Below are positions 24,005 to 32,121 of a stretch of 64,000 nucleotides of DNA, one piece after another. Source of the stretch: RGIG9041 sp045593905 (GTDB lineage: Bacteria; Bacillota; Clostridia; Oscillospirales; QAKW01); assembly GCA_045593905.1 (NCBI GenBank), contig JAZNXL010000007.1, positions 5,306-69,305 of the forward strand, read 5' to 3'. Under the pieces are notes generated by a model that saw only the letters and a list, made by a program, of their open reading frames with translations, did no database searches and was not told the DNA's origin. A program made the position numbers and the translations under genes. Each line of letters opens with the position of its first letter. The first letter of the stretch is position 1.

Positions 24005-24175
24005 TTTTTCCATAGCTACAGTTTACAGAGAGTGTAACAAATGCTGAGAGTTACTGCTGTACGGTTAAAAAGCGCTGTTTTTCGAGAAATAACCGCTATC
24101 TCGCGTTAAAAGAAATTAAGAGGCACTAAAGTGCAATCAGGGTGGTACCGCGGACTTGTGTTCGTCCCTGTTGTA
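24005..24175 (+). ncRNA. T-box leader (alanine-specific)
   Basis: The 14-base T-box AGGGTGGTACCGCG is at 24139-24152, preceded by a stem III hairpin GCAC/GTGC (24123-24134) and a long structured stem I region. The GGAC/GTCC and CAGGG/CCCTG pairings around 24138-24170, followed by TTGTATTTTT, form the terminator alternative. A GCT triplet at 24095-24097, on the 3' side of stem I, is a possible Ala specifier; I could not fold the leader to confirm it. Uncharged tRNA-Ala binding would allow read-through into alaS. Confidence 0.92.
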
Positions 24176-24208
24176 TTTTTGGTGTCATTTTTTATTTAGG
24201 AGGCAGTT

Positions 24209-26833
24209 ATGCAATACACAGGTCTTAACGAATTAAGAGAAAAGTTTTTAAAGTTTTTTGAGAGCAAGGCACATCATCGTCTTGACAGTTTTCCACTTTT
24301 GCCAATAAACGACGATAGCTTATTACTTATCAACTCAGGCATGGCGCCTATGAAAAAATATTTCCTTGGAAAAGAAACACCACCTTCAAAGCGTGTTACT
24401 ACTTGCCAAAAATGTATTAGAACACCCGACATTGAAAACGTTGGTAAAACATCACGTCACGGTACATACTTTGAAATGCTCGGCAACTTTTCTTTTGGTG
24501 ACTATTTTAAACATGAGGCTACCGCTTGGGCTTGGGAGTTTATAACAAAAGAACTCGAAATTCCTGTAGACAAGCTATATGTTTCGGTTTTCGAGGACGA
24601 CGACGAAGCTGTTGAGATTTGGACAAAAGAGGTTGGTGTACCTGCCGATAGAATTGTAAGACTTGGCAGAGCCGATAACTTTTGGGAAATTGGCAGCGGT
24701 CCTTGCGGTCCCTGTAGTGAAATTTACTTTGACCGTGGCGAAGAAAACGGTTGTGATAACCCAAACTGCGCTCCCGGTTGTGACTGTGATAGATTTGTAG
24801 AGTTCTGGAACCTTGTTTTCTCACAATTTGATAGTGATGGCGAAGGCAACTATACACCTATGGAACACCCCAACATTGATACAGGTATGGGTCTTGAGCG
24901 TCTTGCTTGTATTATGCAAGGTGTTGATAACTTGTTCGAGGTTGATACTGTTCAAAACATTTTACAACACGCATCAAGAATTGCCGGTGTTACATATAAG
25001 ACCGACGAAAAAACCGACGTGTCTATTCGTGTAATTACCGACCATATCCGCAGCGTTACATTTATGCTTTGTGACGGCATTAAGCCTTCAAACGAAGGCA
25101 GGGGATACGTTCTTAAAAGACTTTTACGCCGTGCTGCTCGTCACGGCAGATTGCTCGGTATTAACAAGCCTTTCTTATTTGAACTTTGCCAAACCGTTAT
25201 TGAAGAAAATAAAAACGCTTATCCTGAGCTTGTTTCTAAAAAAGATTATATTGTAAAGAGCATTAAAAACGAAGAAGACGCTTTCTTAAAAACGATTGAT
25301 AAAGGTATGGATATGCTTTTTGCCTATATGGAAAAAGCAACTGACAAGGTAATTCCCGGCGATATTGCATTTAAGCTTTATGACACATACGGTTTTCCTG
25401 TTGACCTTACTGCTGATATAGCTGCTGAAAAAGATATGAGCGTTGACGAAGAAGGCTTTAACAAGCTTATGCTCGAGCAAAGAGAACGCGCTCGTAAAGC
25501 AAGACTTGATAGCGATATTATCGGTTGGAAGGACGAGGTTTTAGATTATCTTGACCAAAACAACTCTGAATTTGTCGGTTATACAAGTACTGAGTGCGAT
25601 GCAAAAGTTGTTGCACTTGTAAAAGACGGTGAGATTGTTGACTCTGTATCTTCAGGTGATGATGTTATTGTTGTTTTAGATAAAACACCGTTCTATGCTG
25701 AAAGCGGCGGACAGGTTGCTGATATTGGCGTTATCGACTTCGCTAACGCATCAATTTCTGTTTCAGATTGTAAAAAAGATACACTCAAGCACTTTTTACA
25801 CATTGGTAAAGTAGTTGATGGTGCTGTTTCGGTAGGCGACACTTGCAAAGCATATATCGATGTTGAAAGAAGAAATGCAATTAAACGTAATCACACAAGC
25901 GCTCACTTACTTCAGGCTGCACTTCGAGAAGTTCTTGGCGACCACGTTCACCAGGCTGGCTCTTATGTTGATGCTGAACGTGTAAGATTTGACTTTTCAC
26001 ATTTTTCTGCGCTTACTGCTGACGAACTTAAAAAAGTTGAAGACATTGTAAATGCCGAGATTTTAAAAGGTACAGTTGTTGAAAACTATGAGACCGATAT
26101 TGAAAATGCCAAGGGTGCAATGGCTCTCTTTGGTGAAAAATACGGTGACCGTGTAAGAGTTTGCAAGGTTGGAGATTTTTCATTTGAGCTTTGCGGTGGT
26201 ACACATATTGAAAACACTGGAAAAATTGGCTTGTTTAAAGTTGTTTCAGAAGGTTCTGTTTCTTCGGGTGTGAGAAGAATCGAGGCTATAACTGGCTACG
26301 GCATTCTTGGGCTTATTGACGAGTATAATACCAAACTTTCACAAGTTGCATCGGTGCTGAAAATTTCAAATATTTCTGACGTGGTTAACAAGTGCGTTTC
26401 GCTTACTGAAGAGCTTAAAAAAGTTAAAAACGAACTTGATGCTGTAAACGAAAAAGCTGCTATTGCTCAAAGTGCATCAATATTTGACAGTGCTGTCGAT
26501 GTTAACGGCATTAAAGTTGCTTACGCAAAACTAAATGATACAACCACAAAAACTGCAAGAGCAATTTGTGACGGTCTTCGTGACTCACAAAATTCTTTTG
26601 TTGCTGTTTTGGTTGCTATTGACGGAGAAAAAGCAACACTCCAGGTTGCTTGCTCAGATGATGCTGTAAAAGCAGGCGCTCACGCAGGTAAAATTGTTGG
26701 CGAAATCGCGGCAGTTACAGGCGGTAAAGGCGGTGGCAAGCCGCAAAGTGCTACCGCAGGTGTTGGTGATACGGCCCTTATTGATGATTGCCTTTCAAAA
26801 ACTGTTGAAATAGTGTCAAAATATTTAAAATAG
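24209..26833 (+). CDS. alaS: Alanyl-tRNA synthetase
   Basis: Charges tRNA-Ala with alanine. The 874 residues have the full domain order. The class II catalytic core is N-terminal (LREKFLKFFESKAHHRL, NSGMAPMKKYFLG, RTPDIENVGKTSRHGTYFEML, and motif 3 RGYVLKRLLRRAARHGRLL). The editing domain has zinc ligands His562/His566 (HTSAH) and Cys662/His666 (CGGTH). A C-Ala coiled coil and a glycine-rich GGKGGGKPQSATAG tail finish the protein. It is preceded by its own T-box and followed after 8 bases by a HIT gene. Confidence 0.98.
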   Translation: MQYTGLNELREKFLKFFESKAHHRLDSFPLLPINDDSLLLINSGMAPMKKYFLGKETPPSKRVTTCQKCIRTPDIENVGKTSRHGTYFEMLGNFSFGDYFKHEATAWAWEFITKELEIPVDKLYVSVFEDDDEAVEIWTKEVGVPADRIVRLGRADNFWEIGSGPCGPCSEIYFDRGEENGCDNPNCAPGCDCDRFVEFWNLVFSQFDSDGEGNYTPMEHPNIDTGMGLERLACIMQGVDNLFEVDTVQNILQHASRIAGVTYKTDEKTDVSIRVITDHIRSVTFMLCDGIKPSNEGRGYVLKRLLRRAARHGRLLGINKPFLFELCQTVIEENKNAYPELVSKKDYIVKSIKNEEDAFLKTIDKGMDMLFAYMEKATDKVIPGDIAFKLYDTYGFPVDLTADIAAEKDMSVDEEGFNKLMLEQRERARKARLDSDIIGWKDEVLDYLDQNNSEFVGYTSTECDAKVVALVKDGEIVDSVSSGDDVIVVLDKTPFYAESGGQVADIGVIDFANASISVSDCKKDTLKHFLHIGKVVDGAVSVGDTCKAYIDVERRNAIKRNHTSAHLLQAALREVLGDHVHQAGSYVDAERVRFDFSHFSALTADELKKVEDIVNAEILKGTVVENYETDIENAKGAMALFGEKYGDRVRVCKVGDFSFELCGGTHIENTGKIGLFKVVSEGSVSSGVRRIEAITGYGILGLIDEYNTKLSQVASVLKISNISDVVNKCVSLTEELKKVKNELDAVNEKAAIAQSASIFDSAVDVNGIKVAYAKLNDTTTKTARAICDGLRDSQNSFVAVLVAIDGEKATLQVACSDDAVKAGAHAGKIVGEIAAVTGGKGGGKPQSATAGVGDTALIDDCLSKTVEIVSKYLK

Positions 26834-26841
26834 GTGACAAT

Positions 26842-27183
26842 ATGAACGATTGTATTTTTTGTAAAATAATTGCGGGTGAAATTCCTTCGTCAAAGGTATA
26901 TGAAGACGAATATGTGTATGCCTTTAACGATATAAACCCTGCGGCTCCTGTTCATATTCTTGTGATTCCAAAGCAACACATTTCTACATTGTTCGATATT
27001 AACAACAAGAACAGTAAAATTGTGGCACATATTTTTGAGGTTATATCAAAAATTGCAACCGAGCAAAAGCTCGAAAAAGGCTTTAGAGTTGTTTCCAATT
27101 GTAACGAATATGGCGGCCAAACTGTTTTTCATCTTCATTTTCACATTATCGGTGGAAAGAAACTTGACGAAAAAATGGCATAA
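26842..27183 (+). CDS. HIT family nucleotide-binding hydrolase (HinT-like)
   Basis: A 113-residue histidine-triad protein. CIFCKIIAGEIPS at the N-terminus carries the two structural Cys of the Hint branch. The active site HLHFHIIGG (residues 95-103) has the His-x-His-x-His triad. Hint enzymes hydrolyse AMP-lysine and aminoacyl-adenylates, which suits a place directly behind alaS. It is eight bases after alaS and ends before a terminator, so it shares the T-box control. Confidence 0.95.
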   Translation: MNDCIFCKIIAGEIPSSKVYEDEYVYAFNDINPAAPVHILVIPKQHISTLFDINNKNSKIVAHIFEVISKIATEQKLEKGFRVVSNCNEYGGQTVFHLHFHIIGGKKLDEKMA

Positions 27184-27190
27184 TTATAAC

Positions 27191-27219
27191 AAACCCCAAG
27201 CACAACTGCTTGGGTTTTG
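27191..27219 (+). terminator. Terminator of the alaS-HIT transcript
   Basis: The stem CCCAAGC/GCTTGGG with loop ACAACT and a TTTT tail. Confidence 0.9.
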
Positions 27220-27262
27220 TTGTATATTATTTAATTTATGTGCATAATTTGTGATTATTCTA

Positions 27263-27291
27263 TTGACAAATTATTAATAGTGTTTTAAAAT
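27263..27291 (+). promoter_or_regulatory. Promoter of the liv operon
   Basis: Perfect TTGACA (27263-27268), a 17-base spacer and TAAAAT (27286-27291). Confidence 0.8.
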
Positions 27292-27343
27292 ATTTTTATT
27301 ACTTTATTAGTAATTAATAATTAATTGAAAAGAGGAAAAAATC

Positions 27344-28498
27344 ATGAAAAGAATTGCAAGAATTCTTTGCGTTGTTATTGCAGTAGCAATGCTCTTCACA
27401 CTTGCTTCATGTGGCAAGGCAAGCTATACAGCTAACAACACTGAATATGTTATCGGTGTTTCTGGTCCTTTAACAGGTCCTGCTGCTGTTTACGGTGTTG
27501 CAGTTCAAAACTCAGCACAAATAGCTGTTGATGAAATCAATGCTGCAGGCGGTCTTAACGGTGTTAACTTTAAGTTTGTAGCTACTGACGACACACACGA
27601 CCCGACTAAAGTTTCAACAAACTACTCATCAATGCTCGAACAGGGTATGCAGGTATCACTTGGTACTGTAACAACTGCTCCCGGTCTTGAGTATGCAAAC
27701 CTTTCAGTTGAAGACAATGTATTCTTCCTTACACCTTCAGCTTCAGGCGATGACATTCCCAAAAACGACAACGGTTTCCAAATGTGTTTTGCTGATGGTA
27801 ACCAAGGTAAAGTTGCTGCTGACTATGTAAACGGTCTCGGTCTTAAAAAAATTGGTATCTTCTACAAATCAGATGATGCTTATTCAAACGGTATCTTTGA
27901 ACAGTTTAAAGACAACCTCGATAAATCAATCGAAACAGTTGAAACTGTATTTACCGATGCTAACGCAACTGACTTCTCAACACAAATCAGTTCACTTAAA
28001 GATTGCAGCTTTATCTTTATGCCTATCTACTACACACCTGCTGCTATCTTTATGACACAGGCTAAAGACCAGCTTGCTGCTGATGCAGTTTACTATGGCT
28101 GCGACGGTTTTGACGGTCTCACAAGTGAGTTCGACATCACCACAATCAAACAAGAAGTAACAATGCTTTCGCATTTCGACTCTAATGCAACTGAAGGCGC
28201 TGCTGCTGATTTCGTTAAAAAGTATACAGAAAAATACGGTGCTGATACTCTTAACCAATTCGGTGCTTCGGCTTATGACTGTGTATACGCTATCTACAAT
28301 GCAATGAAAGCTGCTATTGATTCAGGTAAAGAAATTCCTGTAACAATTTCTGCTTCAGACCTTTGCGAAATTCTTAAAGAACAGTTCACCGGTGACTTTA
28401 CATATTCAGGTGTAACAGGTACTGATATCTCTTGGGAAGACAACGGTTACGTTTCTAAGGGCGCTGTTAAGTATGTTCTTAAAGAGGCTACAAAATAA
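27344..28498 (+). CDS. livJ: Branched-chain amino acid ABC transporter, substrate-binding lipoprotein
   Basis: The external receptor of the Liv importer. The signal peptide ends in lipobox LASC with Cys24. The mature type I periplasmic-binding fold shows YVIGVSGPLTGPAAVYG (near 36), AVDEINAAGGLNGV (near 62), DDTHDPTKVSTNYSSML (near 84) and QFGASAYDCVYAIYNAM near the C-terminus. The 384 residues are the normal size. Codon use is more regular than that of neighbours, as for a highly expressed gene. It is separated from livH by a hairpin without a terminator tail. Confidence 0.95.
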   Translation: MKRIARILCVVIAVAMLFTLASCGKASYTANNTEYVIGVSGPLTGPAAVYGVAVQNSAQIAVDEINAAGGLNGVNFKFVATDDTHDPTKVSTNYSSMLEQGMQVSLGTVTTAPGLEYANLSVEDNVFFLTPSASGDDIPKNDNGFQMCFADGNQGKVAADYVNGLGLKKIGIFYKSDDAYSNGIFEQFKDNLDKSIETVETVFTDANATDFSTQISSLKDCSFIFMPIYYTPAAIFMTQAKDQLAADAVYYGCDGFDGLTSEFDITTIKQEVTMLSHFDSNATEGAAADFVKKYTEKYGADTLNQFGASAYDCVYAIYNAMKAAIDSGKEIPVTISASDLCEILKEQFTGDFTYSGVTGTDISWEDNGYVSKGAVKYVLKEATK

Positions 28499-28520
28499 TT
28501 AAATTTTATTTTTGTTAATA

Positions 28521-28553
28521 TTTTTGCCGGCATTGATTTTCTTTGCCGGCAAA
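28521..28553 (+). promoter_or_regulatory. Intercistronic hairpin between livJ and livH
   Basis: A perfect 10-bp stem TTTGCCGGCA/TGCCGGCAAA with an 11-base loop (28523-28553), not followed by a T run. It probably stabilises the livJ mRNA end or causes partial attenuation, so more receptor than permease is made. Confidence 0.7.
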
Positions 28554-28581
28554 TTCTCATAATTAGTATAGGAATTATTTT

Positions 28582-29454
28582 ATGAACATTATTGAAACAT
28601 TGTTAAACGGCCTGAGCTCAGGCGGTACATATGCAATGATTGCTCTTGGTTATACTATGGTTTATGGTATAGCTAAAATGCTCAACTTCGCCCATGGCGA
28701 CATTATAATGGTTGGCGGGTATATGATTTATGTTATAATGACTATGTGCTCTAACTCACTTATAGGTCTTGCTGCGGCGGTTGTATTTTGTGTGCTGCTT
28801 GGTATCACGGTTGAAAAAATTGCATACAAGCCACTTCGTGGCGCTTCGCCGCTTGCAGTTTTAATTACCGCAATTGGTGTTAGTTATTTGTTACAAAGTA
28901 CAGCTCAAATTATTTTTGGCTCGTCTCCAAAAATGGTTGTTATTGCCGAGCTTGGTAACTTTACATTGGGCAATTTAAAGGTTCCTGTGTATACAATCGT
29001 TACTCTTGTTTGCTCGTTTGCAATTATGATTACGCTTAATCTTTTTGTAAAATATACAAAAATCGGTAGAGCTATGATTGCTGTATCTGAAGATAAAGGC
29101 GCTGCACAGCTTATGGGCATTAACGTTAATAGAATTATTATGATTACGTTTGCCATTGGCTCTGCTCTTGCCGCTTTTGCAGGATTTTTTATGCTTATGA
29201 AATCACCAAGCCTTTCAAATACACTTGGCGCAATGCCTGGTATAAAAGCTTTTACTGCTGCCGTTATCGGTGGTATCGGTTCTATACCCGGCGCTATGGT
29301 TGGTGGTATTTTAATGGGTGTTGTTGAGGCAATTTCTTTTAAAATTCCTGTCATTGCTCCTTATACCGATGCTATTGAATTTTTAATTCTTATTGTAATA
29401 TTACTCGTAAGACCTTCGGGCATTTTAGGCAAAAAGAGGAGGGAAAAAGTATAA
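28582..29454 (+). CDS. livH: Branched-chain amino acid ABC transporter permease
   Basis: A 290-residue inner permease with about eight helices. NGLSSGGTYAMIALGYTMVYGIAKMLNFAHGD at the N-terminus is the LivH signature, and GIKAFTAAVIGGIGSIPGAMVGG (near 212) is the conserved cytoplasmic loop that docks on the ATPases. Its stop overlaps the livM start by one base (TAATG). Confidence 0.97.
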   Translation: MNIIETLLNGLSSGGTYAMIALGYTMVYGIAKMLNFAHGDIIMVGGYMIYVIMTMCSNSLIGLAAAVVFCVLLGITVEKIAYKPLRGASPLAVLITAIGVSYLLQSTAQIIFGSSPKMVVIAELGNFTLGNLKVPVYTIVTLVCSFAIMITLNLFVKYTKIGRAMIAVSEDKGAAQLMGINVNRIIMITFAIGSALAAFAGFFMLMKSPSLSNTLGAMPGIKAFTAAVIGGIGSIPGAMVGGILMGVVEAISFKIPVIAPYTDAIEFLILIVILLVRPSGILGKKRREKV

Positions 29455-30602
29455 TGGCATTTAATTTTAAAAACATTAAGTGGAAACACTATATTAATTA
29501 CGTCGCAATAGCCATTTTTACCGTAATTTTTACAGTTCTAACTTTTTCCGGCTCTTTAACATCGTCGACAATTTACATGCTTGAAAAAATTGCTATTGCT
29601 ATAATACTTGCGGTTTCTCTCAGTATGGTTGTTGGCTTTTTGGGTGAGCTTTCGCTTGGACATGCCGGCTTTATGTGCGTTGGCGCTTATCTTGGCGGTA
29701 AAGTTTCACTTTTGTTACAACCTGTATTGGGTACAGGTATTGCCTCACTTTTAATTTCACTCGTTGTTGGCGGACTTATTGCCGCTGCGTGCGGTGTTGT
29801 TATCGGTTTGCCCGCACTTAGATTAAGAGGTGACTACCTTGCTATTGTTACACTTGCTTTTGGTGAGATTGTTCGCTCTTTGTTTATGAACTCGAGTAGT
29901 GAGTCTTTTGGTGGCTCGCTCGGTCTTTCGACTCCAAGATATGATAAAAACACATTATTTATCTACGCGTTTATACTTGTTCTTGCTTGTCTTGCTGTTA
30001 CTCAAAACATTATTCGTTCAAAGCACGGCCGCGCAATTACATCAATTCGTGACAACGAAATTGCCGCAAAAGCTACAGGCATTAATGTAACTAAATACAA
30101 ACTTATCGTATTTACCGCATCGTCTTTCTTTGCGGGTATTGCAGGCGTACTTTATAGCTTTTCTAACTTTACTGTTCAAAGCTCAAAGTTTAGCTATAAC
30201 TACTCAATAGAAATTCTTGTAATGGTTGTTCTTGGTGGTATGGGTAGCATTAACGGTTCAATTATTGCTGCAACATTAATTACTTTCTTGGATGTAAAAC
30301 TTCAAACTATTCTTACAGGTAACCTTGCTGTTTTACAAGACCTTTTCTACGCACTCATACTAATTATCCTTGTTATATACAATAACGCACCTGCTCTTAA
30401 AGGCTTTAGAGAAAAATATAATCTCAAAGCGTTTTTGTCAAAACTCAAAAAACCGTCATCTGACCCGTCTAAGATTCACGATGACGAGGCTAAATGGGAT
30501 AGAGTTCCTACTAAAATTCAAATGGACGAAGTTTTGTCTGTTGATTTGCAGGCAACATCTCCTTACACTCCTGATAAATCTACAAAAAAGGAGGGTAAAT
30601 AA
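29454..30602 (+). CDS. livM: Branched-chain amino acid ABC transporter permease with extended tail
   Basis: The second permease, 382 residues. SLSMVVGFLGELSLGHAGFMCVGAY (near 58) is the LivM signature and MVVLGGMGSINGSIIAATLI (near 257) is the ATPase-docking loop. After the last helix (near 310) there is an unusually long polar tail of about 65 residues rich in Lys, Asp and Thr (SKLKKPSSDPSKIHDDEAKW onward). This tail is not part of the core fold. Stop and start codons overlap with both neighbours (TAATG). Confidence 0.95.
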   Translation: MAFNFKNIKWKHYINYVAIAIFTVIFTVLTFSGSLTSSTIYMLEKIAIAIILAVSLSMVVGFLGELSLGHAGFMCVGAYLGGKVSLLLQPVLGTGIASLLISLVVGGLIAAACGVVIGLPALRLRGDYLAIVTLAFGEIVRSLFMNSSSESFGGSLGLSTPRYDKNTLFIYAFILVLACLAVTQNIIRSKHGRAITSIRDNEIAAKATGINVTKYKLIVFTASSFFAGIAGVLYSFSNFTVQSSKFSYNYSIEILVMVVLGGMGSINGSIIAATLITFLDVKLQTILTGNLAVLQDLFYALILIILVIYNNAPALKGFREKYNLKAFLSKLKKPSSDPSKIHDDEAKWDRVPTKIQMDEVLSVDLQATSPYTPDKSTKKEGK

Positions 30603-31372
30603 TGTCTAAAGTAGTTTTAAAAACCGAAAATCTCGGTATTTCATTCGGTGGTTTAAAGGCTGTTCAAGGTTTAAACCTTGAAATTAAAGAAAAGCAGTTA
30701 TATGGCCTTGTTGGTCCTAATGGCGCAGGCAAAACAACTGTGTTTAATATGATTACCGGTGTTTATAAGCCAACTACAGGTTCTTTTTATCTTGATGGGG
30801 AAAACATTACAGGTAAGAGCCAAGAAACAATAAACCATAAAGGAATTGCGCGTACTTTCCAAAACATTCGTTTGTTTAACAATATGACTGTTATAAGAAA
30901 CGTACTTGTTGGTCTTCATAATCAACCTGAATTTAAATGCGGTATTTTTACAAGCATTTTCCGTTTGCCAAAGCATTTTTCTACCGAAAAGAAAATGCGT
31001 GAGCGTGCAAAAGAGATTTTAAGAATTGTTGGCCTTGAAGAAGAAAGAAATAACCTTTCTTGTAATTTACCTTATGGTAAACAACGTAAACTCGAAATTG
31101 CACGTGCTCTTGCAACAAACCCAAAGCTTTTGTGCTTGGACGAACCTGCTGCGGGTATGAACCCTAATGAGACTGCAGACTTAATGAATATTATCAATCA
31201 TATTCGTGATGAATATAATCTAACTATTTTGCTTATTGAACACGATATGAAATTTGTATCAGGTCTTTGTGACGAAATTACTGTACTTAATTTTGGTACC
31301 GTTTTGGCACAAGGTAAGCCTGAAGATGCTCTTAATGACCCTGAAGTTATTAAAGCATATATCGGAGGTTAA
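30602..31372 (+). CDS. livG: Branched-chain amino acid ABC transporter ATPase LivG
   Basis: A 256-residue ATPase. Walker A GPNGAGKTTVFN (near 38), Q-loop TFQNIRLF (near 85), a signature helix with the LivG-typical form LPYGKQRKLEIARAL in place of LSGGQ (near 159), Walker B LLCLDEPAAGMNP (near 178) and the switch His in LLIEHDM (near 212). GLKAVQGLNLEI near the start is typical. It couples ATP hydrolysis to uptake together with LivF. Confidence 0.97.
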   Translation: MSKVVLKTENLGISFGGLKAVQGLNLEIKEKQLYGLVGPNGAGKTTVFNMITGVYKPTTGSFYLDGENITGKSQETINHKGIARTFQNIRLFNNMTVIRNVLVGLHNQPEFKCGIFTSIFRLPKHFSTEKKMRERAKEILRIVGLEEERNNLSCNLPYGKQRKLEIARALATNPKLLCLDEPAAGMNPNETADLMNIINHIRDEYNLTILLIEHDMKFVSGLCDEITVLNFGTVLAQGKPEDALNDPEVIKAYIGG

Positions 31373-31374
31373 TT

Positions 31375-32085
31375 ATGGCATTACTTGAAGTTAATAATCT
31401 CGAGGTTTTTTACGGGGTAATACAAGCGTTAAAAGGCATTTCGTTCACTGTTGAACAGGGCGAAATTGTTACACTCATAGGTGCCAACGGCGCAGGTAAA
31501 ACAACCACAATGCAAAGCGTAATAGGTTTAATTCCCACACGCGCCGGTTCGGTTATTTTTGATGGTAAAGATATTACTCATGAACCTTGTCACAAAAACG
31601 TTTGTCATGGTGTTATACAGGTTCCCGAAGGCCGTAGAGTTTTTCAGGAACTTACTGTATACGAAAATCTTTTAATGGGTGCTTATACTAATAACGATAA
31701 GGCTCAGGTTAAAAAAGATGTAGAAGATATTTATAGACGATTTCCGCGTTTATATGAACGCAGAAACCAAATTGCAGGTACTCTCTCGGGCGGTGAGCAA
31801 CAAATGCTTGCTATGGGTAGAGCATTAATGGGACATCCCAAGCTTTTAATGCTCGATGAGCCTTCTATGGGTCTTGCACCTATTCTTGTTGAAGAAATAT
31901 TTTCGATTATTAAAGAGCTTAACAAAGAGGGCACAACAATTTTACTTGTTGAGCAAAACGCTGATATGGCATTAAAAATTGCTCATAGAGCATACGTTAT
32001 GGAAAACGGTAGCATTGTGCTTTCTGGCACCGGCGCTGAAATTGCTCAAAGTGATTCTGTTAAAGAAGCATACCTTGGTGGCTAA
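31375..32085 (+). CDS. livF: Branched-chain amino acid ABC transporter ATPase LivF
   Basis: A 236-residue ATPase. Walker A GANGAGKTTTMQS (near 37), VPEGRRVFQELTVYENLLMGAY (near 82, the LivF Q-loop region), signature LSGGEQQMLAMGRALM (near 138), Walker B LLMLDEPSMGLAP (near 158) and the switch region LLVEQNADMAL (near 190). It is the last gene of the liv operon, 2 bases after livG and just before a terminator. Confidence 0.97.
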   Translation: MALLEVNNLEVFYGVIQALKGISFTVEQGEIVTLIGANGAGKTTTMQSVIGLIPTRAGSVIFDGKDITHEPCHKNVCHGVIQVPEGRRVFQELTVYENLLMGAYTNNDKAQVKKDVEDIYRRFPRLYERRNQIAGTLSGGEQQMLAMGRALMGHPKLLMLDEPSMGLAPILVEEIFSIIKELNKEGTTILLVEQNADMALKIAHRAYVMENGSIVLSGTGAEIAQSDSVKEAYLGG

Positions 32086-32090
32086 AATTA

Positions 32091-32121
32091 AAAGGTCTTG
32101 GTTTTTACCAAGACCTTTTTT
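32091..32121. terminator. Bidirectional terminator between livF and the ABC-F gene
   Basis: The stem AAAGGTCTTGG/CCAAGACCTTT with an ATTTTTA-type loop and a T tail on both strands. Confidence 0.92.
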
